64,000 bases of DNA. It comes from Mantis religiosa (Eukaryota; Arthropoda; Insecta; Mantodea; Mantidae). This document shows, piece by piece, positions 12,313-23,077 of the stretch (its first letter is position 1; each line of letters begins with the position of its first letter). Position numbers and translations under genes: made by a program. Where the stretch lies: contig CM060947.1 in the NCBI GenBank assembly GCA_030765055.1, positions 100,442,711-100,506,710 of the forward strand. Direction: 5' to 3'. The notes beneath the pieces are model-generated. The model saw nothing but the letters and a program-made list of their open reading frames with translations, had not been told where the DNA came from and did not search any database.

Positions 12313-12518
12313 ATATCGACTGGTTCTCAGTGGTGTAGCTGGTGATATTTTGTCATAGGTCTCCTCTGGTGGCAGTTTAAGGAACTTGCTGACCAGATCT
12401 TTCTGGGGGATGTCGAAATTGAATACTTTGTTCCTATTTTTTGAAATGAAGATTTGTTCCCATGTGGACAGTTCTTGTTTTCCTGATGTATGTTTTAGTA
12501 GTTTTGGATTTATGTTGT

Positions 12519-12519
<1 letters not shown>

Positions 12520-12555
<36 letters not shown>
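12520..12555 (+). repeat. poly(T) run inside a PLE endonuclease
   Basis: 36 consecutive T, preceded by GTTGTG and followed by CCCC. In the homologous copy at 38440 the site is only AAAAAAAA-like, so this is a local homopolymer expansion. Confidence 0.85.
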
Positions 12556-12719
12556 CCCCAAAAAATGCTTGGCAACTGCTGATTTTTCTAATATTTTATA
12601 TTTTATGTTTCATGTTTCTAAAGTTTTCCTTTGCTCTTGTTTCTAAATCTCTTTTGGTTTTTCCAATATAAATTTGACTACAGTCACAACATTCAATTTG
12701 ATATATACCAAATTTTTTG

Positions 12720-13567
12720 TTAGATGGAATGGCATCTTTGATGTTTGTGCAAATTAGGTTTTTTAAGGAGTAATGGTTGACTGGCTAGTTGAATGTTTTG
12801 TTTTTTTGAAGACTTTTTTAATTTATCATAGGCCCATGGATGCCAAGTGAATTTTTTTAAAATCATATTAGTTTCTGTAGCTGAGAGGGTTGTGGTTTCC
12901 TTAATTAGCTCCTTTTTTGCTAAGTTCACTTTTTTGTCTACTAATGATTTGGGAAAGTCATTTTTTTGTGCTATTTCAATTATTTTGTTGTATTCTGTTT
13001 TGTATTCTTCTGCTGTGAGAGGGATGTTGACCAGTCTGTGTGTTAAACTATTGAAGATTGCCTGTTTGTGGGATCTTGGGTTGTAACCATTAGTTTTTAT
13101 GTAGTTGTCTGTCTGTGTTGGTTTTCTGTAAATGCCAAAGTTTATTCTGTTTTTATTTCTCATTATTTTTAGATCCAAAAATGGTAAATACTCGTCTTTT
13201 TCTATTTCTACAGTGAACTTGATGCTTTTTTTCTTGGATATTTAAAAGTTTTAGTGCATCACTGATGTGTTTTTTTGGTACTATTGCAAAGATGTCATCT
13301 ACATATCGTTGCCAGAGTTTGGAACATCCAAAGGAAACCTTTGGTGATCCTTATTTCTATTGCACTCATGAACAGATCGGCCAGGAAGGATGATAGGGGG
13401 TTGCCCATTGCTAAACCTGAAGTTTGGTGGAAATATTTTGTTTGTAACTGGAAGAAATTTTGTTCTATGCATAATTTGGTTAGTTCGATATAATCTGAAA
13501 TTTCAGGTGATGACATTCCAACAAAAAATCTGGTATATATCAAATTGAATGTTGTGACTGTAATCAA
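12720..13567 (-). pseudogene. PLE reverse transcriptase fragment
   Basis: The - strand reads PEISDYIELTKLCIEQNFF, QTSGLAMGNPLSSFLADLFM, then after a frame break LDLKIMRNKNRINFGIYRKP. These are motifs 4 and following of the PLE reverse transcriptase. The catalytic YVDD region is broken near 13290-13310. Nearly the same sequence as the copy at 37113-38757. Confidence 0.8.
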
Positions 13568-13895
13568 ATTTATATTGGAAAAACCAAAAGAAATTTAGAA
13601 ACGAGCAAAGGAACACTTTAGGAACATAAAATATAAACAATTAGAAAAATCAGCAGTTGCCAAACATTTTTGGGAAGAAAACTACAACATAAATCCAAAA
13701 CTAAAACTACTAAAACATACATCAGTAAAACAAGAACTGTCCACATGGGAACAAATCTTCATTTCAAAAAATAGGAACAAAGTATTCAATTCTGACATTC
13801 CCCAGAAATATTTGTTCAGCAAGTCCCTCGAACTGCCACCAGAGGAGACCTATGACAAAATATTGCCAGCTGCACCACTGAGAACTAGTCGATAT

Positions 13896-13936
13896 CCGGT
13901 TGACGATGGAGGCAAAGTCTCTGAAACATGTTCTGG
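13896..13936 (+). ncRNA. hammerhead ribozyme-like motif, family A
   Basis: Helix I CCGG, core TTGACGA (only C3 altered), U, helix II GGAGGC/GTCTCT with loop AAA, GAAAC, AT, GTT with predicted cleavage after the second T, helix I CTGG. It lies 57 bases before the PLE end. Confidence 0.55.
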
Positions 13937-14437
13937 GAAAATTTTAAAGTAAGTGTCGTTTAGTGTCATTAATCTACTCCCTTTAAATTTAATTTAAAAC
14001 CTATTTTAAGAAATACTGCATTATTTAAAGTGAAGTTATTATGGAAGCAAATAAAATGAATAATAACTATGTATATTAAAAAACACAGTAACAAAGGGAG
14101 GGCAATATGGGACATAGTGAACAAAGTAACAAGTAGGAATAACAATACTCTTGAGTAATATAGCATTAGTAAGCAATGGTGGCATAATTGAAGATACCCT
14201 TAAATTAACTGTAATTTTCAATAATTATTTTGCAGATGTTGCGAAGAAATTAACACCGACAATTCCCCATACAATATATAATGTATCTCTTCCATAGAAA
14301 TCCACCAATCATGCCTCTATCTATTTACATCCAACAACTGAGTATGAAATTCAGTAAGCCCTTTATGACCTGAAAAACAAAAATATACAGTGGTTATTAT
14401 GACATAGCAGATTTGCTTGTAAAACAATGTAGAAAAT

Positions 14438-14488
14438 AATTAATTTTTCGCTTCACTGTGGTGTTCCAATACAGTTAAATCTCGATAT
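14438..14488 (+). mobile_element. 51-bp PLE tail-only insertion (family B tail)
   Basis: A 51-bp segment including CGCTTCACTGTGGTGTTCCA, identical in kind to the tail at 18782-18829, inserted in the LINE and flanked by a perfect 12-bp duplication AATGTAGAAAAT (14426-14437 and 14489-14500). It is a strongly 5'-truncated copy. Confidence 0.8.
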
Positions 14489-15479
14489 AATGTAGAAAAT
14501 ATTTTTTTAAAACCATTAATGGATATCTGTAACATATCCTTTGTAACTGGTACTTTACCTGAACCATTTAAAATAGCAAAGATTAAAACTAGTTTTAAAA
14601 AGTGCAAAAGAACACAAATTGAAAATTATAAGCCTATATCTTTAATCCCTGCTTTCTCTAAGGTCATTGAAAAGATTATGTATAATAGATTAACATGTTT
14701 CTTAGATAAGTTCAGTATCTTCACTAACTCTCAATTTGGGTTTTAAAAAGGAAAGTCAATAAACTCGGCTATTTTCTCCTTCCTAGAAGAAATATTCAGT
14801 GCTCAAGACAAAAGACAACATGCATTTGGGTTATTCATGGACTTCTCCAAAGCGTTTGATACCTTAGACGATGATATTCTCTTAAACTTGACAGTTATGG
14901 AATTAGCCACAGCAAATTATTGAATTGGTTCATATCTTAAAAATAGATTTCATATGGTGGAAATTGAAAATAAGCAGTCTGATCTGCAGACTTCTAAGTA
15001 TGGTGTGCCACAAGGTTCAATATTAGGGCCACTGCTATTTTTGTTGTATATCAATGATCTTCCATTACATGTAGCACCTGCAAATAGTGTTTTATTTTCT
15101 GACGACTCAAATGTTATCTTTAAAACTCATAGTAAAACTTCATTACAATTAAATATAAATAGCTTGATGCGTAAACTAAATCACAGGCTAAAAGTTAATA
15201 GACTGATTATAAATATTGTTTTTTGTAATTTACGTCCTCCGTTAAGTCATATTGGATGATGAATGAAATGGATGAAACGCTGCTCAAATGTTGGTAAGAT
15301 TAACTACATAGACATCAGTGGGCGCTCAAACCCTGATCAACAGTACCAAGTAATTATTGATAATTCAGTAATAAGCAGTCAAAATAGCACTAATTTCCTA
15401 GGCATTACTATTGATCAACTCTATCTTGGAATGAACATATTGCAACAGAAAATTATGCAAAATTCATGATGATCGATGA

Positions 15480-16131
15480 TGCTTAATTACTCTCACCTTT
15501 AGTGATCTGGTAGAATTCTTGTAGATGCCTCGGCATTGCCTGAAATAATGAGTCTTATCTCAGGTCGTAGTATCGGAGTGAAGGTATTTTATGTTGCAAT
15601 TATTGGAAAATAACAATTCTTCTCCTTTAAATATTGTGGGATTTATTCCATGAAACCATTAATAAATTCTGCTACAAATGACGTAGATTCTGCCCTTTCA
15701 CATTATACTTGTAGTTGCAATGATGAACTTGCTGAGCTACACCAAAAACATGTCTTACTCCCAGGACCATTGTTCACGAAGTGACGCTAAGCTATCCGAT
15801 TATTCTGGGTTCTCTGCACTCAATGTTTCTAGAACAACTAAATTATTTATTTTCTATTTATCCATGTCACCACTCTACGTAATTGCATTATTATAATTAC
15901 CAATAGCAACACTATTATGTAATATTCAACTTGCATTGTATCATTATGTGGCCTACCCAGTTTCACATTTCCTATTTTGTACAAATTACTTTTTCCAGAA
16001 CAAATTCTTAAATATTTGAAAAATATGAAATAACCATCAGAATATTTTAGCCTTATGTAAAAGGTTAAGCCGTACAGCATACACAATGTAAATGCTGACC
16101 CAATTCTGTAACAAGAGGCAATGAGAATTAT
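15480..16131. other. no gene recognised
   Basis: No recognised element. 15890-16080 has short open frames with no known motif. Confidence 0.35.
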
Positions 16132-16144
16132 ATACTTTGGGTAT

Positions 16145-16361
16145 TACACAAATATAATTATTTGTAACAAAAACTTCACTTATCTTTTGAATCTAATAAA
16201 CTTATCTTTTGAGATTGTAAACAAAAGTTTACAAAATCGTGATCTCACAATTTATTGAAATTTTATATCAGTTTCAAAAGAAAAGTGAAGTTTTTGTTAC
16301 AAATAATTATGTTTGTGTAGTATTTGTTGCTTCACTGTTAATAGCTTCAGTTTTCACGTAA
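16145..16361 (+). mobile_element. short PLE-derived foldback copy (family E)
   Basis: Mirror-image arms AACAAAAACTTCACTTATCTTTT and its complement near 16275-16305 (arms about 40 bp). The tail GCTTCACTGT is at 16329-16338. Flanked by ATACTTTGGGTAT (16132-16144 and 16362-16374), a perfect 13-bp duplication. No coding sequence. Confidence 0.75.
16203..16250 (+). ncRNA. hammerhead ribozyme-like motif, family E, decayed core
   Basis: Helix II GTAAAC/GTTTAC (perfect, loop AAAA) followed by AAAA (for GAAA), UCGUGA helix III and UC, then TCAC. The core before it reads TTGAGAT plus U, so G8 and A9 are changed. Confidence 0.4.
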
Positions 16362-16476
16362 ATACTTTGGGTATGTTCACTCAATACTGGCCTATGGGAT
16401 ACCTTTCAGGGGGGTTGCTAATCAGACTGCCATGGTATTCAGTCTACCACAAAACAGATGGATAATTAAACAAGTG

Positions 16477-16719
16477 CCAGGCCGCGCCGTGGCTCAGTGG
16501 TTAGACCAATTGGCTCTCACCAAGGTGGCCTGGGTTCGATCCCAGGTGACCGCAAAGTGAGATTTGTGGTGGACAACACGGCGCTGGGGCGGGTTTTCTC
16601 CAGAATCTCCGGTTTCCCCCGCCATCTCATTCCACCGGTGCTCCATCCTCATCTCATGTATAATCATTGTCATCGCCTGCGGTGCCGTATGTAGTAAAAG
16701 CGGGCGTTAAACACTACAC
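16477..16719 (+). repeat. tRNA-derived SINE, complete
   Basis: The head has an A box in GCCGTGGCTCAGTGGTTAGA and a B box in GGGTTCGATCCC. The body contains GGCGGGTTTTCTCC-like and CCGGTTTCCCCC motifs found in many invertebrate SINEs. Flanked by a perfect 12-bp duplication ATTAAACAAGTG (16465-16476 and 16720-16731). It is the youngest-looking SINE of the window. Confidence 0.85.
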
Positions 16720-16731
16720 ATTAAACAAGTG

Positions 16732-17240
16732 ACAATCTTTATTTACCCCAATTAAACCAATTTTTGATGAGCTTAACATATTACCACTGCCATGTATCAT
16801 TTATTCATAATATACATTGATTTTTAAAAAAATAAAATCTATCATGCTCATAATACTTGAGCAACTGAACTGATACATCTGCACCATCACTGATTGACCA
16901 GAACAGTCAATTGTATTTTCTACAAAGGAGTAATTTTGTACAAGATAACCCAAATCCATTAAGGTATTCTCAGGCAAGATGTTCTAGAAAAAAGTCAAAC
17001 ACCTTTTGTTAAAACATAAATTTTATAGTGTAAATGATTTTCTTGAATTCAAAATGTAACCTGTTTATTGTTTATGTAATTTCTTCTGTTATGTGTATAC
17101 TGTAAATAATATTATATAAGATTGACGAAGCCATATATACTTATTATACCTCAATCAGTAAATAAAATGTTTTATTCTGTTCTGTACATCAGTGAGTACT
17201 ATTAAATGTGTAACCAACATTTTTAATGTACTTTGCAATT
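16732..17240. other. no gene recognised
   Basis: AT-rich sequence with no motif I can assign. Confidence 0.35.
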
Positions 17241-18230
17241 TGCAGTGATGGCCAAATCAAGTGGCTGTAGATGACTGGTACAGTTAGCAGGGAAAAATTC
17301 CACTCAAACATTTTTCAAAATTATAAATTGAGGTGAATGTGCTGCACTTCAATCCATAAAAAGATAGATCTTCTTTTGTTTCTTTTTCTTTCAAATGTCC
17401 AGTTTCTTTAAACACTGTTCCATTAAAATCACATTCTGTAGTTTTGTCTTATCGCCCTTAAAACACCTTGGATTCCTGTATTTTCATATCACAAGTTGGA
17501 GAACTGGATCTGCATTGGTGCCAAAAAGAACTGTAGAGCAAATTTAACTTTTCTTCCCTCCATGGCGTTAGTCACCCGTTTCAGCTGTCTGGCTGGGAAG
17601 GAGATAGTATAATAGGCCAGTCTCATCACAGTTTTAGAATTTTGAAACTGATAATTATTTATATTTCCTGGTAGAACCTGTTTCTTCCAGTGTTGCACTG
17701 GATGTCATGCATAATATTTGACTCACTGCAAATTGTGTTCCTTTTGATTCCAGAACGATCTTTAAATCCTTGCAACCATCCTGATCAAGCCTTGAAATCA
17801 ACCAAGATGTTTATGGTTTTAGCTAAATCTATTGTTTTTGCTTTCAACATATCCGTTATTGGTAGAACTGCAGCCTGTTTCTCTTGAAACCATGTGAAAA
17901 GTGCCATTTTCAGTCAGCATATCTCCCTTCCTCCTGACACCTGCATTTAGTGGATTTTGCATCTGATTTTAAAATATCATCCCAAATAGCATTTGTTACA
18001 CATGATTGTTCATAGTGTGGTATTAGCAATTCCTGTGTTTGAAGCAATTTCAGTTTTGGTTTTGTGTCTTATTAGGCCACCCCTCATATGAAATTTTATT
18101 TTCTGTTCTGGTATATATTTCTTTTCATTTTGACCATTGCTGATTAAAAGCAACTGAGAAATAAAGGAAAAAAGACTGCTATTTAACAACACCAAATACT
18201 TTGCTTCTCGTTTTTTGCTACTTTGTTACT
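17240..18230 (-). pseudogene. pogo/Tigger-type transposase relic
   Basis: On the - strand in order: VSREKQAAVLPITDMLKAKT with IDLAKTINILVDFKA-SGWLQGFKDR (the CENP-B-type HTH), then LQHWKKQVLPGNINNYQF-N (start of the DDE domain, where N-DETGL should follow), MEGRKVKFALQFFLAPM (for K-R-T-LLC-NMDG), and PRCFKGDKTK-like and AAHSP plus PANCTSHLQPLDLAI near the end (for the L-PPNTTS-LQP-D motif). Catalytic Asp residues are mostly lost. Terminal repeats were not found. Confidence 0.65.
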
Positions 18231-18496
18231 CCGAAAAACATATACCAACAAATATCTGTCTTTTGTTTCTGCATTCACTCTGCTTCCATGATAAGAAAAA
18301 CATATTTTGAGTTTCTAAGATAGCTTATGCCTTAATCTCATTTAATACTTAAAACTCAAGTTATATTTCATTGAGATTTAGCATGTCTGAGCAAATTAAG
18401 TTAAATGCATCACATATGAATAAGGTTCTATTAACATTATTAATTTTTAGATGAGTCGTATTTATTACACATCTGCTTCATTTTCGTACCTATTTT

Positions 18497-18529
18497 GAGG
18501 ACATGTTTCGCAAATCATCGTTTGCATCT
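18497..18529 (-). ncRNA. partial hammerhead-like motif, family B
   Basis: The - strand has helix II GCAAA/TTTGC, GAAAC, AT, GTC and helix I CTC, but the 5' core is cut at the inversion junction. Confidence 0.35.
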
Positions 18530-18686
18530 AAATACAATAATCTAAATACGACTCATCTAAAAATTAATAATTATTTCGCTTCACTGTGGTGTTGCAATAC
18601 AGTTAAATATCAATATATTGAAGTGACGTCAAGTCAAGAGGAACACGCGAAAGTTAGATCCAGCCAATTTTTTTTGAGTCACATAA

Positions 18687-18726
18687 GAGCCGAAGATGCA
18701 AACGATGATTTGCGAAACATGACCTC
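18687..18726 (+). ncRNA. hammerhead ribozyme-like motif, family B, defective site
   Basis: Helix I GAG, core CCGAAGA (U4 changed to C), U, helix II GCAAA/TTTGC with loop CGATGA, GAAAC, AT, then GAC where GUC is expected, helix I CTC. The changed cleavage-site base should prevent cleavage. Confidence 0.45.
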
Positions 18727-18916
18727 AAAATAGGTACGAAAGTGAAGCAGATGTGTAATAAATACGACTCATCTAAAAATTAATAATTATTTCGCTTCAC
18801 TGTGGTGTTCCAATACAGTTAAATCTCAATTCTATTAACATGTTTCTAAATTACATTTTTTTTCCGGTACCTACAAATATATACCCACCCCACTCCCCTA
18901 TATTTTTATTTTTCTC

Positions 18917-18918
18917 TT

Positions 18919-18968
<50 letters not shown>

Positions 18969-18980
18969 ACTTACTTACTT
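18917..18980 (+). repeat. (TTTC)n microsatellite running into (TTAC)n
   Basis: About eleven TTTC/CTTT units followed by TTACTTACTTACTT. Confidence 0.9.
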
Positions 18981-19076
18981 AATTCTATGGATGATAGTGC
19001 TGGAAGACATATTTACTCCTAAGAACTTAAACTGAATCTCTTGAGTGTGTGCTCTTCACTTATACATAACAATTTT

Positions 19077-19152
19077 TATGAAAGGGTAGAGCCAGACTGA
19101 AAAATTCAATGCCATAACCGGGAAGTTTTCAGTCTGGCTCTACCCTTTCATA
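19077..19152. repeat. perfect inverted repeat with a SINE fragment in the loop
   Basis: 27-bp arms at 19077-19103 and 19126-19152 are perfect complements (for example GGGTAGAGCCAGACTG). The 22-base loop contains ATTCAATGCCATAACCGGGA, the B-box-side end of the SINE family seen at 41060-41190 and 41721-42222. The right arm continues into a repeat also present near 52825-52900 (CTGGCTCTAC, ACACNNGGCTAGTGTG). Confidence 0.8.
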
Positions 19153-19511
19153 GTGTGTCCTACACACGGCTAGTGTGAAAGAACAATTAATTTCCAAAAG
19201 TTTTGATGTTCTTGTATGTGATGACATGTGAATTGTTCATTTTGTATGATTACCTCTAAGTACTTGCTGTTTGCTATCCTTGAGGTTCTTAATTTTCTAG
19301 TCTTTGCAGAGTACTTTCAGAATGCTGTGCTCTTTTAATATGCTTAACATTTGTTAGGAGCCAAGATGCTCCATTTTATATATATATATATTTCCTTTTT
19401 TTTTTTCTTTCTGCTGTGTGATTATTTTATTCTACCAAACGCTCAATCTGATCTCAAAAACTATTTGTAGTTGGTTTAATGATACTCGTCACTTACTTTT
19501 TTTATATTAAT

Positions 19512-19553
19512 GGGAGACTAGTTTCAAAGGCATTTGCCTCCATTTTTAATCTC
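19512..19553 (-). ncRNA. hammerhead ribozyme-like motif, family C
   Basis: On the - strand: GAGA, core TTAAAAA, U, helix II GGAGGC/GCCTTT with loop AAAT, GAAAC, TA, GTC, helix I TCCC. G5 is also lost in this copy. Confidence 0.45.
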
Positions 19554-19588
19554 TTTCCAACTAATTTAAGATGGAAACGAGTTGGAAA

Positions 19589-19630
19589 GAGATTGAAAAT
19601 GTAGGCAAATGCCGTTGAAACTAGTCTCTC
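19589..19630 (+). ncRNA. hammerhead ribozyme-like motif, family C
   Basis: GAGA, core TTGAAAA, U, helix II GTAGGC/GCCGTT with loop AAAT, GAAAC, TA, GTC with predicted cleavage after C19626, helix I TCTC. Helix I is a perfect 4 bp. Confidence 0.5.
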
Positions 19631-19745
19631 ATTAATATTAAAAAAAGTACCGAGCATCAATAAACCAACTACAAATAATTTTTTAGATTAATTTTGACGT
19701 CACTGTTACTAAATTCCTCCAAACACATATAATACTCAATCTGAT

Positions 19746-21550
19746 ACTATGTAGCATGTCCACAGACTGTAAAGAAATGAAGAATATTCTTGAATCTTGA
19801 ACTCTTTTCCAAGACTCCTTAAATCATTGACATGTAACTATATTTCAAAAACTTAAAGAGAAACTTAGACCAAGATAAACCATATTTTTTTAGATCCCAC
19901 ATGATGAATGAAACTCGGTGATATCTTACAAGGGAATTATCACTATGTTCATACCTTTGTTCATTTGAGAGATGGATGGCATCTCTGCTGTATGTGAGGC
20001 CTGTGCCAAAAATCAGGTGCGGAGTATAGCTGGAAGTACACGAATATGAGTCCAGAATACATTGGAACATATAGGCAATAATACAGCATTGTATGGGAGG
20101 GATTGTTTATCCCTGTGAGAGCGGCCTACAGCGCTGGCACAGAGCTCGATGTCTAACAGCTATTTACAAGTGGTCGCATGCAGCACTTTTCAGGCTTCAT
20201 GTTTGGACATTGCTGTTTTACTCTACAGTAGATTTTTGGTACCCAGGCCCCACATAGAGCAGAGATGGTGCCATCAAACTCTCAAGCAAATACAGGTATG
20301 AGCATAGTGATACTTCCCTTGTTAACATAGTTCAGCAACTTTGTATCTTTCTCCCCTTTAGTTTTTCATTTGAAGATAAAACTGCAAGTTCATGATAGCA
20401 TATAATATTGTGGTAGCTCTACTTTTATGTTCCTTTTTAAGAAAGTTGGCATCCTTCTGGTTTCTGGATCTTCTGACACTTGAACATACTTCATCTGTAT
20501 ATATGTTTCAGAATCATTGGAATTACCATCCATTCTAATTTAATAAGAAACATTTCCGCTTACTCAAACACAACTGTATCATCAGTTATATGTTGACAAG
20601 CAGGTCTGGATGTGAGATATAATCAGCCCATGTAAAAAAGAAACATTTTAATAATGAGTAACATACTTCAGTAACTCTCCAGAGATAGTTCAGTGGGTAA
20701 TATTAGTTGTTGTGTCCTTGGCACTTTTAACAGTACTTTGCTTACAGTGCAGGTGAATGCATGGCATTTGCTACATTGACTGGCAGGACAATGTCTCCCA
20801 GTCGATAGAGAGGGAGTTTTGACTCCTGTACATCCTTCGCACATAAGACATAAGACTTGGATCTGTTGTTCTGCTCATTCTTCAGTAGAACATTCTACCT
20901 CTCACAATCCTTTCGCAAGAATAATCTTGTTGAGAAACAGCACCATGCAAATATTTATGCTTTTATTATTGTTAACTACTTGGTTGTAAATGAAATAAGA
21001 AGTATTGCATTTATCAACTTAAACTCTTAAATTGGCCACATCAGCTTTTGCTAAAACCTATAAATTTTCGTGCTTTTGTACAAGATATTTGTTGACTTTT
21101 CTAAAAAGTGAATGATTTGTAAGTTAAAATTATGCTGTTGCAATATGTAACTCAATTTTGAAAAATTTTACATTTATGTGGTTTTGAAAAAAATGGTCCT
21201 CAAGTAGCATTACATGCCATCTACCATTAAAATAGTCATTAATAAAATATTGATAATATGGTCATCAATAATATATGTATATTGATGTTGATATGTTTTG
21301 TATCGACTATTACCATAGTTGGTTTTAGAGAGACAATTTCACTTTCAATTAACTTAGCCTCCCTACTGGTTAATTTGGTGTTCTTTTCATTTCCTTCTGC
21401 ATTTGTAGAATAGAATTGCAAAGGAACAATGGAAATTAGAAAAAGATCAGAGTCATTGGAATCATCTGTGAATTTCTACATATACTATGTCCACTTAGCT
21501 ATCACACCTCCATTTAAATATTGTGACTGTGGGTTCATAGAATTAAGTCT
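19746..21550. other. no gene recognised
   Basis: No exon or transposon domain is recognised. 20680-20860 is somewhat GC-richer and may be an old SINE. Confidence 0.35.
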
Positions 21551-21559
21551 AGTTGCAGA

Positions 21560-21935
21560 AATTCAAAATGCTCTTTATTTCCATAGAAAGACACTTGTAC
21601 AACTCTGATATCAGCAGAATGATGTTACACTCATGAACGCAATCTTCAAGGCTGTCTGCCACACATCCGTAGACAACTGCATTTACTCACTGGCAGCTTC
21701 TCTGTCTGTCTAGTCCAGTCTAGTCGTTTTTATACAAGAGCTGCTGTTTCTCGAAGGTTGGTGAAGTTTCTCGAAACCTCCCGAAGCTTCACGGCTTTTC
21801 GTGGTGGCAGGCGAAAGAGAGCTGTCCAGACATTTGTTTGGCTCTTTCTCATCCTGCCCAGTCTCTCCTCGGCAAGAGTTCTGCGCTAGTATGAGCATGG
21901 GCTGGCTTGGGTGCTATCTGTCTCTTTCACCCCCC

Positions 21936-21975
<40 letters not shown>

Positions 21976-22010
21976 AAATAACAAGTGCCTCACGACAATA
22001 TCAATCACAC
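21560..22010 (-). repeat. GC-richer block, possible LTR fragment, with (TC)n at 21939-21972
   Basis: On the - strand a TATAAAAACGACTAGACTGG stretch (TATA-like) lies about 250 bases from a (GA)n run (21939-21972 as TC on the + strand). Base composition differs from the neighbours. No primer-binding site or paired LTR was found, so the class is uncertain. Confidence 0.3.
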
Positions 22011-22951
22011 CACTGCTAGAAATGGTGTCTTTTAAAACATCTTCCTGCATCACTGCAAGGTGCTTTGCATGATCAACCAGTGACTGTAATTTGTGACTGA
22101 TGTTTATTCAATTGTTACTGCTTCATCTTGAGGATAAGTAAATCATTTTACTTTCTTTAGTAATATGATAGTGTGGGCAAATGTAATTTCTCTTTTTACA
22201 TTCTGTGTGCATGTTGATATATCGACTTCAGGTATAATTAATATCTATAGAGAATGTTAGCACCTCATCACCAGATAGTGGCGCATATTTTGCAATTAAC
22301 AAATGCCTTTTTAATTTTAGTACATCTATGTGGAGAACTTAGTTTCTTTAACTACTTTTGCAGCATCTATTTTCTGACACATGTGCAGGTACACTTGTGC
22401 ACCGTGAATCAGTTCATTAAGCAACCAGTTGGAATAACTTGAAAGAAATTCATCTTTAATTCTATGAGCCTCATTTCATCTGTAAAACTTCTCTATAAAG
22501 TCCTTTAACTCTTTTCTAGGCATTAATTGTATCTTCATCATAATTTTCTAACCCTAATATAGTGTTTACATAGTCACAAATTTTTTCCAGATAATGTTTG
22601 AACCCAGTGCTTAAAACAGTTGAATAACGTAATAACTGGTTGAGCATCTTCCCCTAAAATATAAAATAAAAGGGAAACAGATTTACATGGGTCATAAGAT
22701 AGAAGATCTTTACTAAATTTGACTTAAAGTAGTAAGTGATGATGGAGTGACATATTATGCAGGTCTTTCAAAAGTCAGTTCAAATTTTAAACCACTATAG
22801 TATATTCAAGATAGGATAAAAACAACACAAAATATTCACATACTGGACAGGCAATGGGTGTTTGGTTTTCTTCAACTTCTTATCCTCCTTTACCTCCTTC
22901 AGTTTATTGTTACCATGGATACAGTTTGGTTGAATAAAACATCAGTTTTGA

Positions 22952-23077
22952 TTAAGGCTTCACAGGTGATCAGCTGCATCAAATTTATTAAAGTTGAGCT
23001 TTTGGCAATGGAGTGCACAATAGATAAAAGCTCGACTTTTATAAATTTAATGTGGCTGGTCATCCTTGAAGCCTTAA
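22952..23077. repeat. imperfect hairpin, split by the Kolobok insertion
   Basis: Left arm 22952-23003 and right arm 23026-23077 are complements at roughly 80 percent (GGCTTCACAGG against CCTTGAAGCC, AAATTTATTAAAGTTGAGCT against its mate). The right arm is interrupted at TTAA by the element at 23078-25431, and TTAATCA resumes after it, matching the left-arm complement. Confidence 0.65.

Larger units (their letters stand above)
12256..12720 (-). pseudogene. PLE GIY-YIG endonuclease with a poly(A) run inside
   Basis: The - strand continues with the zinc-linker and endonuclease, ending HTSGKQELSTWEQIFISKNR, NKVFNFDIPQKDLVSKFLKL and PPEETYDKISPATPLR. A run of 36 A on the coding strand (12520-12555) interrupts the reading frame within the HFWEKNHN-like region. 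Confidence 0.75.
12174..13993. mobile_element. head-to-head pair of Penelope-like elements nested in the LINE
   Basis: A - strand copy (12174-about 13516: partial RT, endonuclease, hammerhead, tail) is joined head to head with a + strand copy (about 13517-13993: endonuclease, hammerhead, tail). The outer ends are the same PLE 3' terminus in opposite orientation, AAATTTAAAGGGAGT and its complement. TTAAAACCTA flanks both sides (12164-12173 and 13994-14003), and the LINE resumes on the right where it broke off on the left. Confidence 0.85.
11560..15480 (+). mobile_element. decayed LINE (endonuclease and reverse transcriptase) interrupted by two PLE insertions
   Basis: The left part reads LPLIMYGDFSINCQ (endonuclease) and KDFLNAVTHYYKIAFPLKNF. 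After the nested PLE pair (12174-13993) it continues as FNNYFADVAKKLTP, and from 14519 as a reverse transcriptase: GTLPEPFKIAKIK, NYKPISLIPAFSKVIEKIMY, AFGLFMDFSKAFDTL, YGVPQGSILGPLLFLLYIND, FSDDSNVIFKT (the FADD box with A changed to S) and FLGITID. Many stops and frame changes. The family looks Jockey/CR1-like in its motifs; I cannot place it further. Confidence 0.8.
18438..18829. mobile_element. PLE-derived foldback copy (hammerhead family B)
   Basis: Inverted arms TAATTTTTAGATGAGTCGTA at 18440 and 18745-18780, plus an internal repeated tail at 18560-18610. Tail motif CGCTTCACTGTGGTG occurs twice (18578, 18794). Flanked by a perfect 12-bp duplication TTCTATTAACAT (18426-18437 and 18830-18841). 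Noncoding. Confidence 0.8.
19453..19734. mobile_element. PLE-derived foldback copy (hammerhead family C)
   Basis: Two arms of about 120-140 bp in head-to-head orientation, each with a hammerhead-like motif. Outer right end carries the complement of TGTTTGGAGGAATTTAG as at 4290. Flanked by CTCAATCTGAT (19442-19452 and 19735-19745), 11 bp. Noncoding. Confidence 0.75.
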
